From: Allomyces macrogynus ATCC 38327
Taxonomy: Eukaryota; Blastocladiomycota; Blastocladiomycetes; Blastocladiales; Blastocladiaceae
Direction: 5' to 3'
DNA: 64,000 nt
NCBI GenBank assembly: GCA_000151295.1
Contig: GG745352.1
Span: 664,658 to 728,657 of the forward strand
Below the pieces are notes generated by a model that saw only the letters and a program-made list of their open reading frames with translations, was not told the DNA's origin and did not search any database. Position 1 is the first letter of the stretch; every line of letters starts with the position of its first letter. The translations under genes were made by a program, and so were the position numbers. Below are positions 42,107 to 52,078 of the stretch, in pieces.

Positions 42107-44239
42107 ATGGCCCACCCGCTGCGCGTCCCACCGCTGCGCCGCGCGATGCGCGAGCTCGACCGCACACAATTTGCGCGCCGCGTGCCGCTCGTTGCTCTTC
42201 GCGTACCTGCCGCCAAGGCCAACAAGGCCATGAAGGCGCTCGACTCGTATGATCCCGAATTCGCGACCGATCCAACATGAAGAGCAAGCACTGACCGTGT
42301 GCGGTTGTGATGAACAGCCATTTGCTCAACTGGCCGCGCCTGCGCAACCTGATCGATGATCCGAATTCGCCGCCAAAAGGGACGCCGCCGACCAAGTTAA
42401 TGCTGCTCAAGGCCGACGTGACAGGTCCGTTTGCTGTACAATTATTTCCGTGGGTCAAAACGGGGGAGCTGATCACGATGCGTGAACCGGCAAAGCACGC
42501 GCAGATCCGGCCAAGGTCCCGACCGAGCTGCCGCAAGTGGTCAAGGCCCTCTCCGACCTCGAATTGCCCGTGGAGGCAGTACCCTACACGCTCGAGCTGG
42601 GCTACGAGTACTGGTCCGCAGGTACGCTTTTGCGATCCCCGTGACTGGAGCCATCTCGGCCCCACGAGCTGACCTGCGTTTACGGGACCCAGACGAGATC
42701 CTCAAGGCCGTGCTCCCCGAGGACGCCGAGGTGATCACGGCGTTTGAGGCCGTCGGCGACGTGGCGCACATGAACCTGCGCTCGCACCTGCTGCCGTACA
42801 AAAACCTGATTGGCCAGGTCATTGTCGACGTTCGTATCCCCTCACTCGTACCCCTCCCCCTTACGCGCGCTTGCGGTGGAGAACTTCCGTTCCTCACCCT
42901 TCTCCACCTCCCCATCTAGAAAAACCTGCGCATCAACACCGTTGTCAACAAGACCTCGTCGATCCACACGCAATTCCGCACCTTCCCGCTCGAAATCCTC
43001 GCTCGGCGCGCCGACGTCGAAACGAACCACACGGCGACGCACCTGCCGACGACCGTCTCTGAAAACGGCATCACCTTCCACCTCGACTTCGCCACCGTCT
43101 ACTGGAACTCGCGGCTGCACACGGAGCACGGACGGCTCGTGAAACGCTACTTTTCTGGGGACCGGCCGGCCCTCGTCGCCGACGCCATGTGCGGGATCGG
43201 CCCGTTCGCCTTACCCGCAGCCAAATCGCAACTCGCGTGCGTCTTTGCCAACGACCTAAACCCAGACTCGTACAAGTGGCTCGTGCACAATATCGGCACG
43301 AATGCGATCCCGTCGGACGCGCCCGCACCGGCCGCGACGGAACCCAAGGACGGCGAGGAAAAATTCTTCGCGATGCCGCCGCCCGCAGCCGGGCTCGTGC
43401 GTCCGTTCAACTTGTGCGCGCGCGAGTTTGTTCGCGCGTCGGTCGCAAAACTAAACGACGAGTACGCGACGGTCGTGCGTCCGGCGTGCCTCGCGGCAGC
43501 GGCGAACGAGGAATTGCGCGCGCGGACCAAGGAGCGCAAGCACAAGGATGGCGCGGCTCATCGCGCGACGGCGGAGCGGCTGCGGAACGCGGTCGCGCAC
43601 TGGGACGCGCTCGAAGTCAAGACGTTTGAACACTACGTGATGAATTTGCCGGCGTCGGCGCTCGGGTTCTTGGGTACGGCCGCAGACTGGAACCGCGGAT
43701 GCGCGCTGGAGCGTGACGTTGAGACGTGGTGGAACATGGCAATGATGCACAGTGGAACATGACTCTGACCTATGTTTCACTCGATAGACGCGTTCCACGG
43801 GCTCTACGCCGAGCATGCTACGACCCCGGCCCTCCGCACCGCCCTCGCCGCGCGCCGCCCGCTCGTGCACGTCTACTGCTTCACGCGCGCGCAACCCTCG
43901 ACCCCGGGAGAGACCGACGATATGGCGTGCACGCGCGACGTGCAGGCGCGCATCGAGCAGGTGCTCGGCACGCCCTTGGACGCGCCGATTGCCGTGCACC
44001 GCGTGCGGCTCGTCGCTCCGCGAAAGCATATGTGCTGTGCGTCGTTCACGGTCCCGGAAAAGGTGGTCTTTGGCGAGTGTGTGGCCGGGGATATTGGCCG
44101 CGAGCTGAATTACGACGCGCATGATGAGGAGGAGTTGGTGGAGAGGGAGGATAAGCGCGCGCGGGAACCGGTGGAGGGGAGTTCTGGCGCGTCACCGGTC
44201 GCGAAGAAGGCCAGGGTGGATGCGGATGCCGCGGAGTAG
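42107..44239 (+). CDS. TRM5: tRNA (guanine(37)-N1)-methyltransferase TRM5
   Basis: Six exons: 42107-42246, 42318-42424, 42505-42621, 42693-42829, 42920-43673 and 43788-44239, all in phase, giving 568 residues. Family blocks in order are [78 protein letters not shown], the SAM-binding [15 protein letters not shown] (about residue 251), [13 protein letters not shown] and the [17 protein letters not shown] block across the last intron. It methylates N1 of G37 next to the anticodon, in cytosol and mitochondria, preventing frameshifts. Unusually there is an insertion of about 90 residues after [11 protein letters not shown] (an Ala/Arg/Lys-rich helix). A lysine-rich tail (KRARE...KKARV) could act as a nuclear signal. 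Confidence 0.95.
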
Positions 44240-44297
44240 AAGGAGGGGCAGCAATAACAATTGACATTTGCGCAACACCATCATGGACACTCCTGCT

Positions 44298-45050
44298 CTA
44301 CAACTTGGCCACGGGCCCGCGCGGCTTATTGTACAACTCGAGCGCCGGCGCCGCCCAGTTCAGGAAATCAAAGTAGAACACGATCGCATCGGTAAACTCT
44401 TCCTTGCCATCCTTGGTGCGCAGCCGCCCGGCCTGCGGGACACGGCCGATTTCCTTGAACCCAAACGCCGACCAGAGTCGGACCGACGCTTCGTTCGACG
44501 TGTACACGAGGTTAAAGACGGACGCGCAGTACCCGAGGAGTGGCGCGACGCGCAAAAACGACAGTGCCATGGCACGGCCAACACCAAGACCGATCCGGAA
44601 CTGCGGCGCCGTGATGAACCCGCCGTTACAAATGTGCGACGACCGGCCCGGGTAGTTTTGCTTGACGTAGAACATGCCGGCAATGTGTGCTGCGCACTGG
44701 TCGGCGGTCCAGGTCGACAAGGATTCGGACTTCCGCAGGGCTTGCGACTTGGGCCACAGGATGGCGAGGAACGCGTCGGCACTCAAAAAGTAGGCCGCGA
44801 AACCAGCGGCATCGAGCTCGAATTCCTGCGGGTAGGTGTTGCCCGCGCGAATCTCGTGGTTGAGCAGCGATTGCAAGTACGCGAGCAGGGTCGGCGAAAG
44901 CGGGCGTGCCGAGGGGACGGGGACGATGGCGAGGACCGACTCGGGCCGAGACGCTGGGTGGAACCGCAGTGTCTCGAGAACAGCAGCGAGCTTGGCCGGG
45001 TCGACGTTGTCCATGGCGGGCTTGGCGACGGAACCGTAGGCAGACGACAT
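44298..45050 (-). CDS. GNAT N-acetyltransferase, MPR1-like
   Basis: A 250-residue frame with ATG at 45050 (MSSAYGSVAKP...). The GNAT core is C-terminal: SHICNGGFITAPQFRIGLGVGRAMA carries the acetyl-CoA loop Q-x-x-G-x-G, followed by GYCASVFNLVYTSNEASVRLWSAFGFKEIGRVPQAGRL, a pattern seen in yeast Mpr1 and fungal relatives that acetylate proline analogues such as azetidine-2-carboxylate. The N-terminal 130 residues include NTYPQEFELDAAGFAAYFLS, also typical of that group. Substrate here is inferred. The gene is divergent from the universal-stress gene, with about 670 bp between starts. Confidence 0.85.
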   Translation of the reverse strand: MSSAYGSVAKPAMDNVDPAKLAAVLETLRFHPASRPESVLAIVPVPSARPLSPTLLAYLQSLLNHEIRAGNTYPQEFELDAAGFAAYFLSADAFLAILWPKSQALRKSESLSTWTADQCAAHIAGMFYVKQNYPGRSSHICNGGFITAPQFRIGLGVGRAMALSFLRVAPLLGYCASVFNLVYTSNEASVRLWSAFGFKEIGRVPQAGRLRTKDGKEEFTDAIVFYFDFLNWAAPALELYNKPRGPVAKL

Positions 45051-45590
45051 GATGGAAACAACTGGTGCGGACGGGTCGAAGATATGCAATCAAGGTGAGA
45101 TGCAATCAAAGGACGACCACCGGGGCCGGACTATTTGTACCAGCCGGGAGCAATCAGTCACGACAACGGCAAGAACGATGGGGAAGAATAGAGGACGATG
45201 ACTCTTGAACACCTGGACATCGGACCCAGGCCAGCCCAGGGCAGGACATGGCGTCGTGGTTGCAGGGCTGGTGGTGGTGCAGCAACCAAGTTGGCCCGGC
45301 TGTGGGCCCGGTGGCGCGCGGTGGCGAGACGTGGCGAGACGTGGCGAAAGCGTGCCATGTGAGTGTGACGCGGATGCGAGGTGCGGCCGTTTCCGGCGGC
45401 TTGCCTCGGGCCGAGATGCGTGCGTGCGTGCGTGCGACTTTCGCTTGGGCGACGCGCGGACGAACGCGGCGGCCATGAAAGGTTCCGCACCCATGTTCCA
45501 CAACGAGCACATTGCACGCCGTGTCACCCGCACGCAACCGCGAGCAACGTTGCGCGAGCCGTGACGGGCACGTCGCCATGGCCGCGCGCG

Positions 45591-45599
45591 TATATATAA
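45591..45599 (+). promoter_or_regulatory. TATA box of the universal-stress gene
   Basis: tatatataa about 120 bp before the ATG at 45721, embedded in very GC-rich sequence. It is the clearest TATA element in the window and points to an inducible promoter. The position may be off by two bases. Confidence 0.55.
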
Positions 45600-45720
45600 C
45601 GGCCCTGCCGCGGCCACGACCGCGCTCTGGCTCCACCTCTCCACGGACCTGAATCGAATCCAGCCGATCGTGGATCAGCCTCTCAAACAGCGGCCCACTT
45701 CCTCCAAGCACCAACGAGCC

Positions 45721-46498
45721 ATGTCCTCAACCACCAGCACCACCTCCCCCGCGGCCACGAACCCCGCGCCTGCTGCTGCAGGCACCAGCACAGGCGCCGA
45801 TCCATACAGTGACCGTCACGGCCACCCGGCCGCGCATCTGCTCGAGCCCGAGGAGCGGGCCGTCCACGACGAGCACCACCTGACGGAGAAGGCCGCGTCA
45901 ACGTCGACCCTCGCGGGCGGGCGCACTGTGCTCGTGCCCGTGGACGGGTCGCCGTCGTCGATCGAGGCCATTGAGTGGGCGCGGCACCACTTTTTGCGGC
46001 CCAACGACACGGTCGTGCTCGTGCACGTGCGGTCCTACCAGGTAAGGAATTAATGACGCGTCTCCCATCTCGCGCAGTGTCAGCTTTTGGTCACACCGTG
46101 CCACTCCTTCTCTCGATTAGAACCTGTACCTCGCCGACATGGGCGCGAGCCTGCTCCCGGCCGTCGAGGATCTCGAGGACGTGGCTCGCCGCGACTCGCA
46201 CGCGCTGATCCGCGACATGGGCCGCCGCCTCCTGGCACCGCTCGAGGGCACCAACGCCCCGCCCGTGACGCGCGTGCGTGGGTTCGCGATCCGTGGCGAC
46301 GCGCGTGCCGACATCTTGCGCAAGGCGCGTGACGTGCACGCCGACGCGATTGTTGTCGGGTCGCGCGGGCTCGGTATGCTCAAGCGCGCCGTGCTCGGGT
46401 CCGTTTCCGACTACCTGAGCCACCATGCGCCGTGCCCGGTGCTGGTGATTCGGCCCGTCACGACGCACGACGAGGAGCACCCGGAGGCATCGCCGTAA
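45721..46498 (+). CDS. Universal stress protein (UspA-type ATP-binding domain)
   Basis: Two exons, 45721-46041 and 46121-46498, joined in phase (SYQ|NLYLADMGAS) for 232 residues. After a disordered, acidic 65-residue leader comes the Usp fold: RTVLVPVDGSPSSIEAIEWA at strand 1/helix 1, NDTVVLVHVRSY, then HADAIVVGSRGLGMLKRAV and LGSVSDYLSHHAPCPVLVI. The G-x2-G-x9-G-S nucleotide motif is intact, so ATP binding is likely. Such proteins respond to stress in bacteria, plants and fungi; the exact role is unknown. A strong TATA box precedes it. Confidence 0.92.
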
Positions 46499-47432
46499 GT
46501 GGTGGGTGCAGAGGGTCCAGCGGGCCCTGGAAGTGGTTCGTGGTGCACGCCGTCGTCCAGGTGGCGGGCGGCGACCAGTGGACCGAGTTTGTTGTTGCTA
46601 GACCAAGTTGGTGGCGATGATGGAGGTCCGGCATTTGTACATAGGAAGCAGCGAGTAACTCATTTGATGGTTTCATTTTGGACTCGCTTGTTGGCAGCAG
46701 CGACTGTTCGTTTCGTCCAGGTCGGGCAAATGTTGGCACCAGAGCTGCCGCGAGACCTGCAACCGGTCCAACCGGTTGTTCTTCAACATGCCGCGCAGCC
46801 ATCGGCTCACGCGCATCAATTTGATGACACTCCATTGATCCATCTCTCTCGTCTCCGTGCTCATGTCCTTCAAACGGCTCTGCCAGTGCGGCACGACCGG
46901 ACCCAGGCAGCTGCAAAGTGTTGGCGAAGTGCCAGCGCGAGACAAGATCACAATCAGCGACCGGACGGGTCCACCTCTCGCAAGCATGACATCAGTCAAC
47001 ACCGAGCAAACTCTGGTCGTGCTGCAGCTGCTCCACAATCGAACGCCGCAAGTCCTGCACCTCGAGCTTCCAACCGACCGCTGCCATCATCGCACACCAG
47101 GACCCAGTTGCTCGTTGCTCGCCGCCGCCATGGGATCCTCGCTCCCTCCTCCCGCAAACCCGCACTCAACACGCCCGCGCGTGTGATCCCGAACCAACGT
47201 CGTGCAATTTCATCAGCGTCGCGACACTCGTGACATCGACCGACCGACCCAGCTTGCCGGTGATCCACGGCAAGAAGCAGCTGCAAGCTCGACAAGTCAA
47301 GACTGACTGCGACGGTCTCATTTCGCCCGTCCTCCCCTCTCGCGCGAGCTCAACCACCGACCCGTCCAGCGTGTCCCTGCCGCACGCGCAACACACGACC
47401 CAGCACACTCGCGTCAACTTGTTCACGATCCC
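46499..47432. other. Unresolved region between the stress-protein and kinase genes
   Basis: About 930 bp. The minus strand holds protein-like pieces: MMAAVGWKLEVQDLRRSIVE near 47095-47000, and LMRVSRWLRGMLKNNRLDRL with QVSRQLWCQHLPDLDETN near 46830-46700. They could be exons of a small intron-containing gene, but I recognise no family and cannot place splice sites with confidence. Confidence 0.3.
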
Positions 47433-48368
47433 ATGACGCTGCTCGGCTCCATTTCCAGTGCCTGGGACGATTTCTTGGGGTGCCATTTGCGCCGGAAAAA
47501 GGGTACCGCTTGCGGCTCATGTTCCGTGGCCCCTTTAGCGTGCTGCAGTCGCGCTGACGCAAATGATGGCCGTTGTCTGCAGAGAAGCGCTCGATTGAGG
47601 GCGAGAAGCCCGCGGCCGAGATCAACAGCCAGCTGCCCAAGCTCGAGGACTCGCCATTCGACTTGAAGGGTCGCAAAATCATTTTCGTGCTTGGCGGACC
47701 AGGAAGGTTCGTGCAGATGCTGCATTTCGCTCCCCCAGCGCGTCGCACTTGCAACTCATGATGGCCTCATTTGCTCGTAACATAGTGGTAAGGGCACCAA
47801 CTGCACGCTGCTCAAGGACGCGTTCCACCTGACGCACCTGTCAGCGGGCGACCTTCTCCGCGCCGAAGTCGCGTCGGGTTCCCCGCTCGGCTCTGAACTG
47901 AACCGGATGATGGCCGAGGGCCAGCTCGTGCCGATGGACGTGACGATCCACCTGTTGCGCGAGGCCATGGCGCGCGCGCCGGCCACGTCCAACGGGTACC
48001 TGATTGACGGGTTCCCGCGGCAAGTCGACCAGGGCAAGGCATTCGAGCGGCTCCTTCACGTGATTCCCGCGGCGGTCCTCTTCTTTGACTGCTCGACCGA
48101 GGTCATGACGCAGCGGCTGCTCAAGCGCGGCGAGACGTCCGGGCGGCCTGACGATAACATGGCGTCGATCAAGAAGCGGTTCAAGGTGTTCACGGAGCAG
48201 ACGATGCCGGCGGTCGAGTACTACCGCGAGCGCGGCATGGTCGTGTCGGTCCACTCGGAGGGGAAAGTCGAGGACGTGTTTGCGCGCGCAAAAGAAATGC
48301 TGATGCTGCGCATCCCGGAGTGGGCGACGCTCGCTGACGAGGACCACGTTGAGGTGAACGAGGCGTAG
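47433..48368 (+). CDS. Adenylate kinase (AK1-like nucleoside monophosphate kinase)
   Basis: Main exons are about 47583-47706 and 47786-48368, joined across the P-loop (FVLGGPG|S|GKGTNC). A short first exon from ATG 47433 (MTLLGSISSAWDDFLG) is likely, but its donor is not resolved. After the P-loop come HLSAGDLLRAEVASGSPLG, the AMP-site GQLVPMDVTIHLLREAM, NGYLIDGFPRQVDQGKAFE, LFFDCSTEVMTQRLLKRGE with TSGRPDDN, and VEYYRERGMVVSVHSEG. The short lid and MTQRLLKRGETSGR are closest to animal AK1-type enzymes, which interconvert 2 ADP with ATP and AMP in the cytosol. UMP/CMP kinase is the main alternative. A 30-residue N-terminal extension precedes the core. Confidence 0.88.
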
Positions 48369-48590
48369 AGTGCGCTCGTCGTTTTGGTCGTGCTTTTGTG
48401 CTTGTGAGCCTTTCTGTTCCTGTATGTAGACCGATTACCGCAATTTTCTCCTCCGCGCGCGCGCTCCCTTGCATGATGGCGCGCGGTGCGCTCTGTACCA
48501 AAAATCAATACACGCGACATGCTGTCCGACCCGAACAATGAAAGGACGATGAACAACAACCATCAATACGTTTGAACAATTGTAAATGCC

Positions 48591-48698
48591 NNNNNNNNNN
48601 NNNNNNNNNNNNNNNNNNNNNNNNNNNNNNNNNNNNNNNNNNNNNNNNNNNNNNNNNNNNNNNNNNNNNNNNNNNNNNNNNNNNNNNNNNNNNNNNNN
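48591..48698. other. Assembly gap (run of N)
   Basis: 108 undetermined bases just after the 3' side of SCO1. The SCO1 stop at 48708-48710 is outside the gap. Confidence 1.
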
Positions 48699-48707
48699 AA
48701 CGACGCT

Positions 48708-49856
48708 CTATGCGGCAATCGGCCCCTCGGTCTTCTCCCACGCCTCGACGCGCGCGCGCATCCGCGCGGCCACCTGATCGGCCATCAGATTCTTGCCGTA
48801 AGCGTCGACAAACGCGCCCTGCGGGTCCATCAGGTAAAAGAAGATCGAGTGATCGACGAGGTAATCGTCGTCGACGTTCTCCTCGGGCGGAGGCGACGAG
48901 AAGTAGACGCGGTAGGCCTTGGCCGCGGCCTTGACCTGGTCGTAGGTGCCCGTCAACCCGACGAGCCGTGGGTGGAATTCGGCCACGTAGTCGCGGACCG
49001 CGGCAATGTCGTCGCGCTTCGGGTCGACGGAGATGAAGATGGGCGTGATCTTGGTCGACATAGTCGGGTCTATCCGCGGGAGAGGAGGTCAGAGTGGTGG
49101 AGAGGGCGCGTTGCGTTGCGGGCGGGAAGTGGAGCGTACCGAGCGAGTCGAGCGCCGTGGCCATCTTCTCGAGTTCCTCGGGACACACGTCCGGGCAGTT
49201 GGTGAACCCGAAATACAGCAGCATGAACTTGCCGCGGAAGTCGGCGTCGGTCACGGGCTTGCCGTTCGTGTCGATCAGCGAAAAAGGACCACCAAGCTTG
49301 GGCTTACCAACAGCCTGGTCGGCGTTGCGAGCCTCTACAAAAACCAAATCGGGTGCGTGAGCAAGGAGAACTGCACTAAGGTTGGTCGCGGGAAACAGCG
49401 CACGCACCAATTACTTGCCGCGCCTTCTCCTTTTCAATGTCAAAGTAGAGGTAGATCGCCGCGCCCGTCAGGAGCATCAGGCCGAGACTGCGGTACGCGA
49501 GGCTCTACGGTCGTGATCGTCAGTCAAGTCGTGGTCTTGTGCGACGGGAACGTGCGGCGCTTGGACTCGTACCGAGAAGCGGCCCTCCGACTCGACGTAG
49601 GACCGGACCTTGTTCCCCTTGACGGGTTCCTGCGGCGCCGTCGCGAACGTACGCCGCCATGATGCAGCGGCAGCGGGACGTGCCGGTGCGCGCGACAACG
49701 GAAGGGTCAAACTGTTGTTGGACCCAGCACAGTGGTGAGTGTGCGGGCCGTGGCAAGTAGTTGGCGCAGCAATCCATACACGCGAGCAGCGAGCGAGCTC
49801 GGCGTTGTTGCCAAGATTGTTCGCCGAGCAAGTGTTGGCAGGACGGAGCGCAACAT
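48708..49856 (-). CDS. SCO1: SCO1/SCO2 copper chaperone for cytochrome c oxidase
   Basis: Minus-strand exons are about 49332-49140, 49069-48708, an upstream 49504-49415 (30 residues), and a first coding part ending at 49573. A good mitochondrial presequence starts at ATG 49856 ([16 protein letters not shown]), but its join to [19 protein letters not shown] is not resolved: a short intron or indel lies near 49710-49740. The 30-residue exon holds the single TM helix ([17 protein letters not shown]). The thioredoxin-like domain has [33 protein letters not shown] with the copper-binding C-x3-[14 protein letters not shown], and the copper-ligand His in [11 protein letters not shown]. Sco proteins sit in the mitochondrial inner membrane facing the intermembrane space and deliver copper to Cox2. 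Confidence 0.92.
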
Positions 49857-50655
49857 GGTTGGGTCGCTCGATGGTCGTGATCCAAGGTCCAAATTGCGCC
49901 GGATAACTGCGGCGGCGGGGGCAGCACGGATACTGTGCGGTCAATTGTGAGCGGAAAAGCGCAGCGTGCGATCGCAGTTGGTTGTTGCAGCAAGTTGTTG
50001 AGCATGGTGGATGGACGAGGATGGAAAACAGATTTGTGATCAACTTTGCGTGCCAGTTCTTGTCACGCGTTTCTCACGTCTTTGGCGTGAACAAATTGAA
50101 CCAAACAATTAAGCCCAGACTTGCCTTACAGGCCATCTGGTTCCTCTGATTTCTGGTCTCTCGGCCGCTTTCGTGTGCCAAGTGCATGAAAAAGTGGAGA
50201 AGAATGGCCTCAAGGGAGTGAACCTAGACCAACCTGTCTTGACTAGGAAAATGCTTGCTGGTTGTGTTGTGGCAGGGCAGAACAAGCTTGTTCATGTTGA
50301 AGACCAACAAAGCTCCCCCATTGCCCACCTGCGTCTTGAAAATGGAGCCGATCGGCATTGTGCTGCCACCAGCGGTTGAGATGCAACAAAGGGAGAAATA
50401 TGTAGTCCAGACTGAGACAGTAACAATGTCACAACTGCACTGAGTAAGCAACACAAAATGCAAAAGGATCATATTATAAACCCCACTTCCCCACCTGCTC
50501 TAACTCATTCATCAAGGTCAAAGCGGACCGCCAGGCCAATGGCATCCCAGCATGGAGTGGCATCATGGTCCAAATGTGCACAATCTACACATATACCAAG
50601 AAAGTGCAGACTGATCACAGAAGCCTTGTGCAGGACCTCTCCATTGCTTTGCTTG
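49857..50655. other. Intergenic region
   Basis: About 800 bp. The left part is the SCO1 upstream region. From about 50040 composition changes to AT-richer, CpG-poor sequence like the adjoining dead LRR copy. No gene seen. Confidence 0.4.
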
Positions 50656-51530
50656 TCACACCATACTCGAACCCCAGCCAGGTTGCAAGAGCCTCAAGTA
50701 CTTCAGGATATGCCATTTTGCCAAACAACTTGAGCAATTTGAGTTGAGCAGGTAGCATGTGCTGGAAAAGCATCTTGGGGCCATACACTGCCACCTTGTG
50801 CCAATCAAGGATAGATGCTTGAGCTTTGAAGGAAACGATGCAACAAGGTCATGGTCACTGGTCTGTGAATGTGACATCTTCAAGCACAAGCTCACAGAGC
50901 ATGGGCAGCATCTCACAAAGCAGAACCTGCAAAAAGTGAGGAGCCATGCAGACCAACAACAAGTGGAGTGACTGCAAGCCCGTTTTCAGGAGGCAGTCAG
51001 GCAGTGCTAAGGCCAGTTTATCATCCAGCCAAATCGTGTTGAGAACAAGTGTTGTGACCTGGGATGGAAGTGGGAAATTGAGGAGCCACTCACTTTGACC
51101 CTCAGACACTTCAAAACGCCAAATCTTCTCTGAGTTGAATGGGACAACCAAGTGTTGCAGAACACCTTGTGTAATGGTGCCACCCAGCAGGAGGTACAAG
51201 CATGGGTGTGCCACACCACCCTTGCCTGGAATCAGGTCACCTGCAACATTGAATGCAATGTGGCTGGAAATCGACTTGTGGTGTTCCTTGGGGAAAAGCT
51301 CGCCAGGAAACAATTGCCAGGTTCCAGAGGGATCATCTTGCACTGGTGGTTGAATGCAGTAGATTCAACCCTCATGGACCAACACCATGAGGGCTGGCTC
51401 GGAGAAATTGCATGCATCATGCGACAATTGAATCGAGTCGGAGCGGGAGTATGAAGCGACAAATGAGCAAATGGCAAGGATGAGCTCAGTGGGTAGGGCA
51501 TTGAGACATGGTGCAGGAGGTGAAGCAAGG
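50656..51530 (-). pseudogene. F-box-like/LRR subfamily II, degenerate CpG-depleted copy
   Basis: From about 51520 the minus strand gives LNALPTELILAICSFVASYSR and a decayed follow-on. It then gives IAFNVAGDLIPGKGGVAHP with CLYLLLGGTITQGVLQHLVV, matching the GCIALDVHA...MYLVLAGSLKRGI block, and WLLNFPLPSQVTTLVLNTIWL for the FDHPLPPQL block. LLKTGLQSLHLLL and FPSKLKHLSLIGTRW follow in other frames, ending about 50656. The C-terminal LRRs are missing. CpG is nearly absent: I count 1 in 50641-50760 and 2 in 51001-51120. Confidence 0.75.
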
Positions 51531-52078
51531 GTTGGGCGCTTGCCAAATCTTTACGCGTCTCGATGAATGTTGCTGTGAATCTCCATTTGCCAGAAGGGTG
51601 CAAACTGATGCGAGTCGCGGTGGTGCTTGATGGGTTGAGGGGGAGGGGCTGGGTCCGAGACTCCGTGCAAGAGCGGAATGGATGCGTTTGCCGGCAACTG
51701 CTGCCACGTCAGAGAGGTGATGTGGTGCGACGTGATTGCGCTCGCCTTTCGCCACACGCCGCCGCCACGCAGCACATCGGCTCTAGTAATCATGACGGTC
51801 TCCCTGGCGCAGCTGCCACAACGTCGCACCACCACCACTGCCATCACCACCAATTGACAGCTGCAGCACATCGAAATTGACAGCTACAGCACATCGAGCG
51901 CGGCCCACCCAACACGACGGCGACGGCAACGGACCGCGACGCGCGAGCACCTGCAAGTCGCCAACGGACACCGCTGTCGCACACAACGTCCAGTGTCGAC
52001 GCGCTCGGCCTTGCTCGACCAGCCAAGCACCAACGCGCAGCAGCGACCCACCAAGTACCAAAATCATCATTATTTACC
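51531..52078. other. Upstream region of the PHP-domain gene
   Basis: About 550 bp. It moves from the CpG-poor pseudogene side into normal GC-rich sequence near 51700. The 13-mer attgacagctaca/attgacagctgca occurs twice at about 51854 and 51878, with the cagcacatcga that follows. No gene seen. Confidence 0.35.

Noticed and set aside
48505..49410. Minus-strand frame reading through the N gap
   Set aside because: Starts in SCO1 exon 3 but reads through an intron in the wrong phase and then through unknown bases. The spliced SCO1 model explains the real coding parts.
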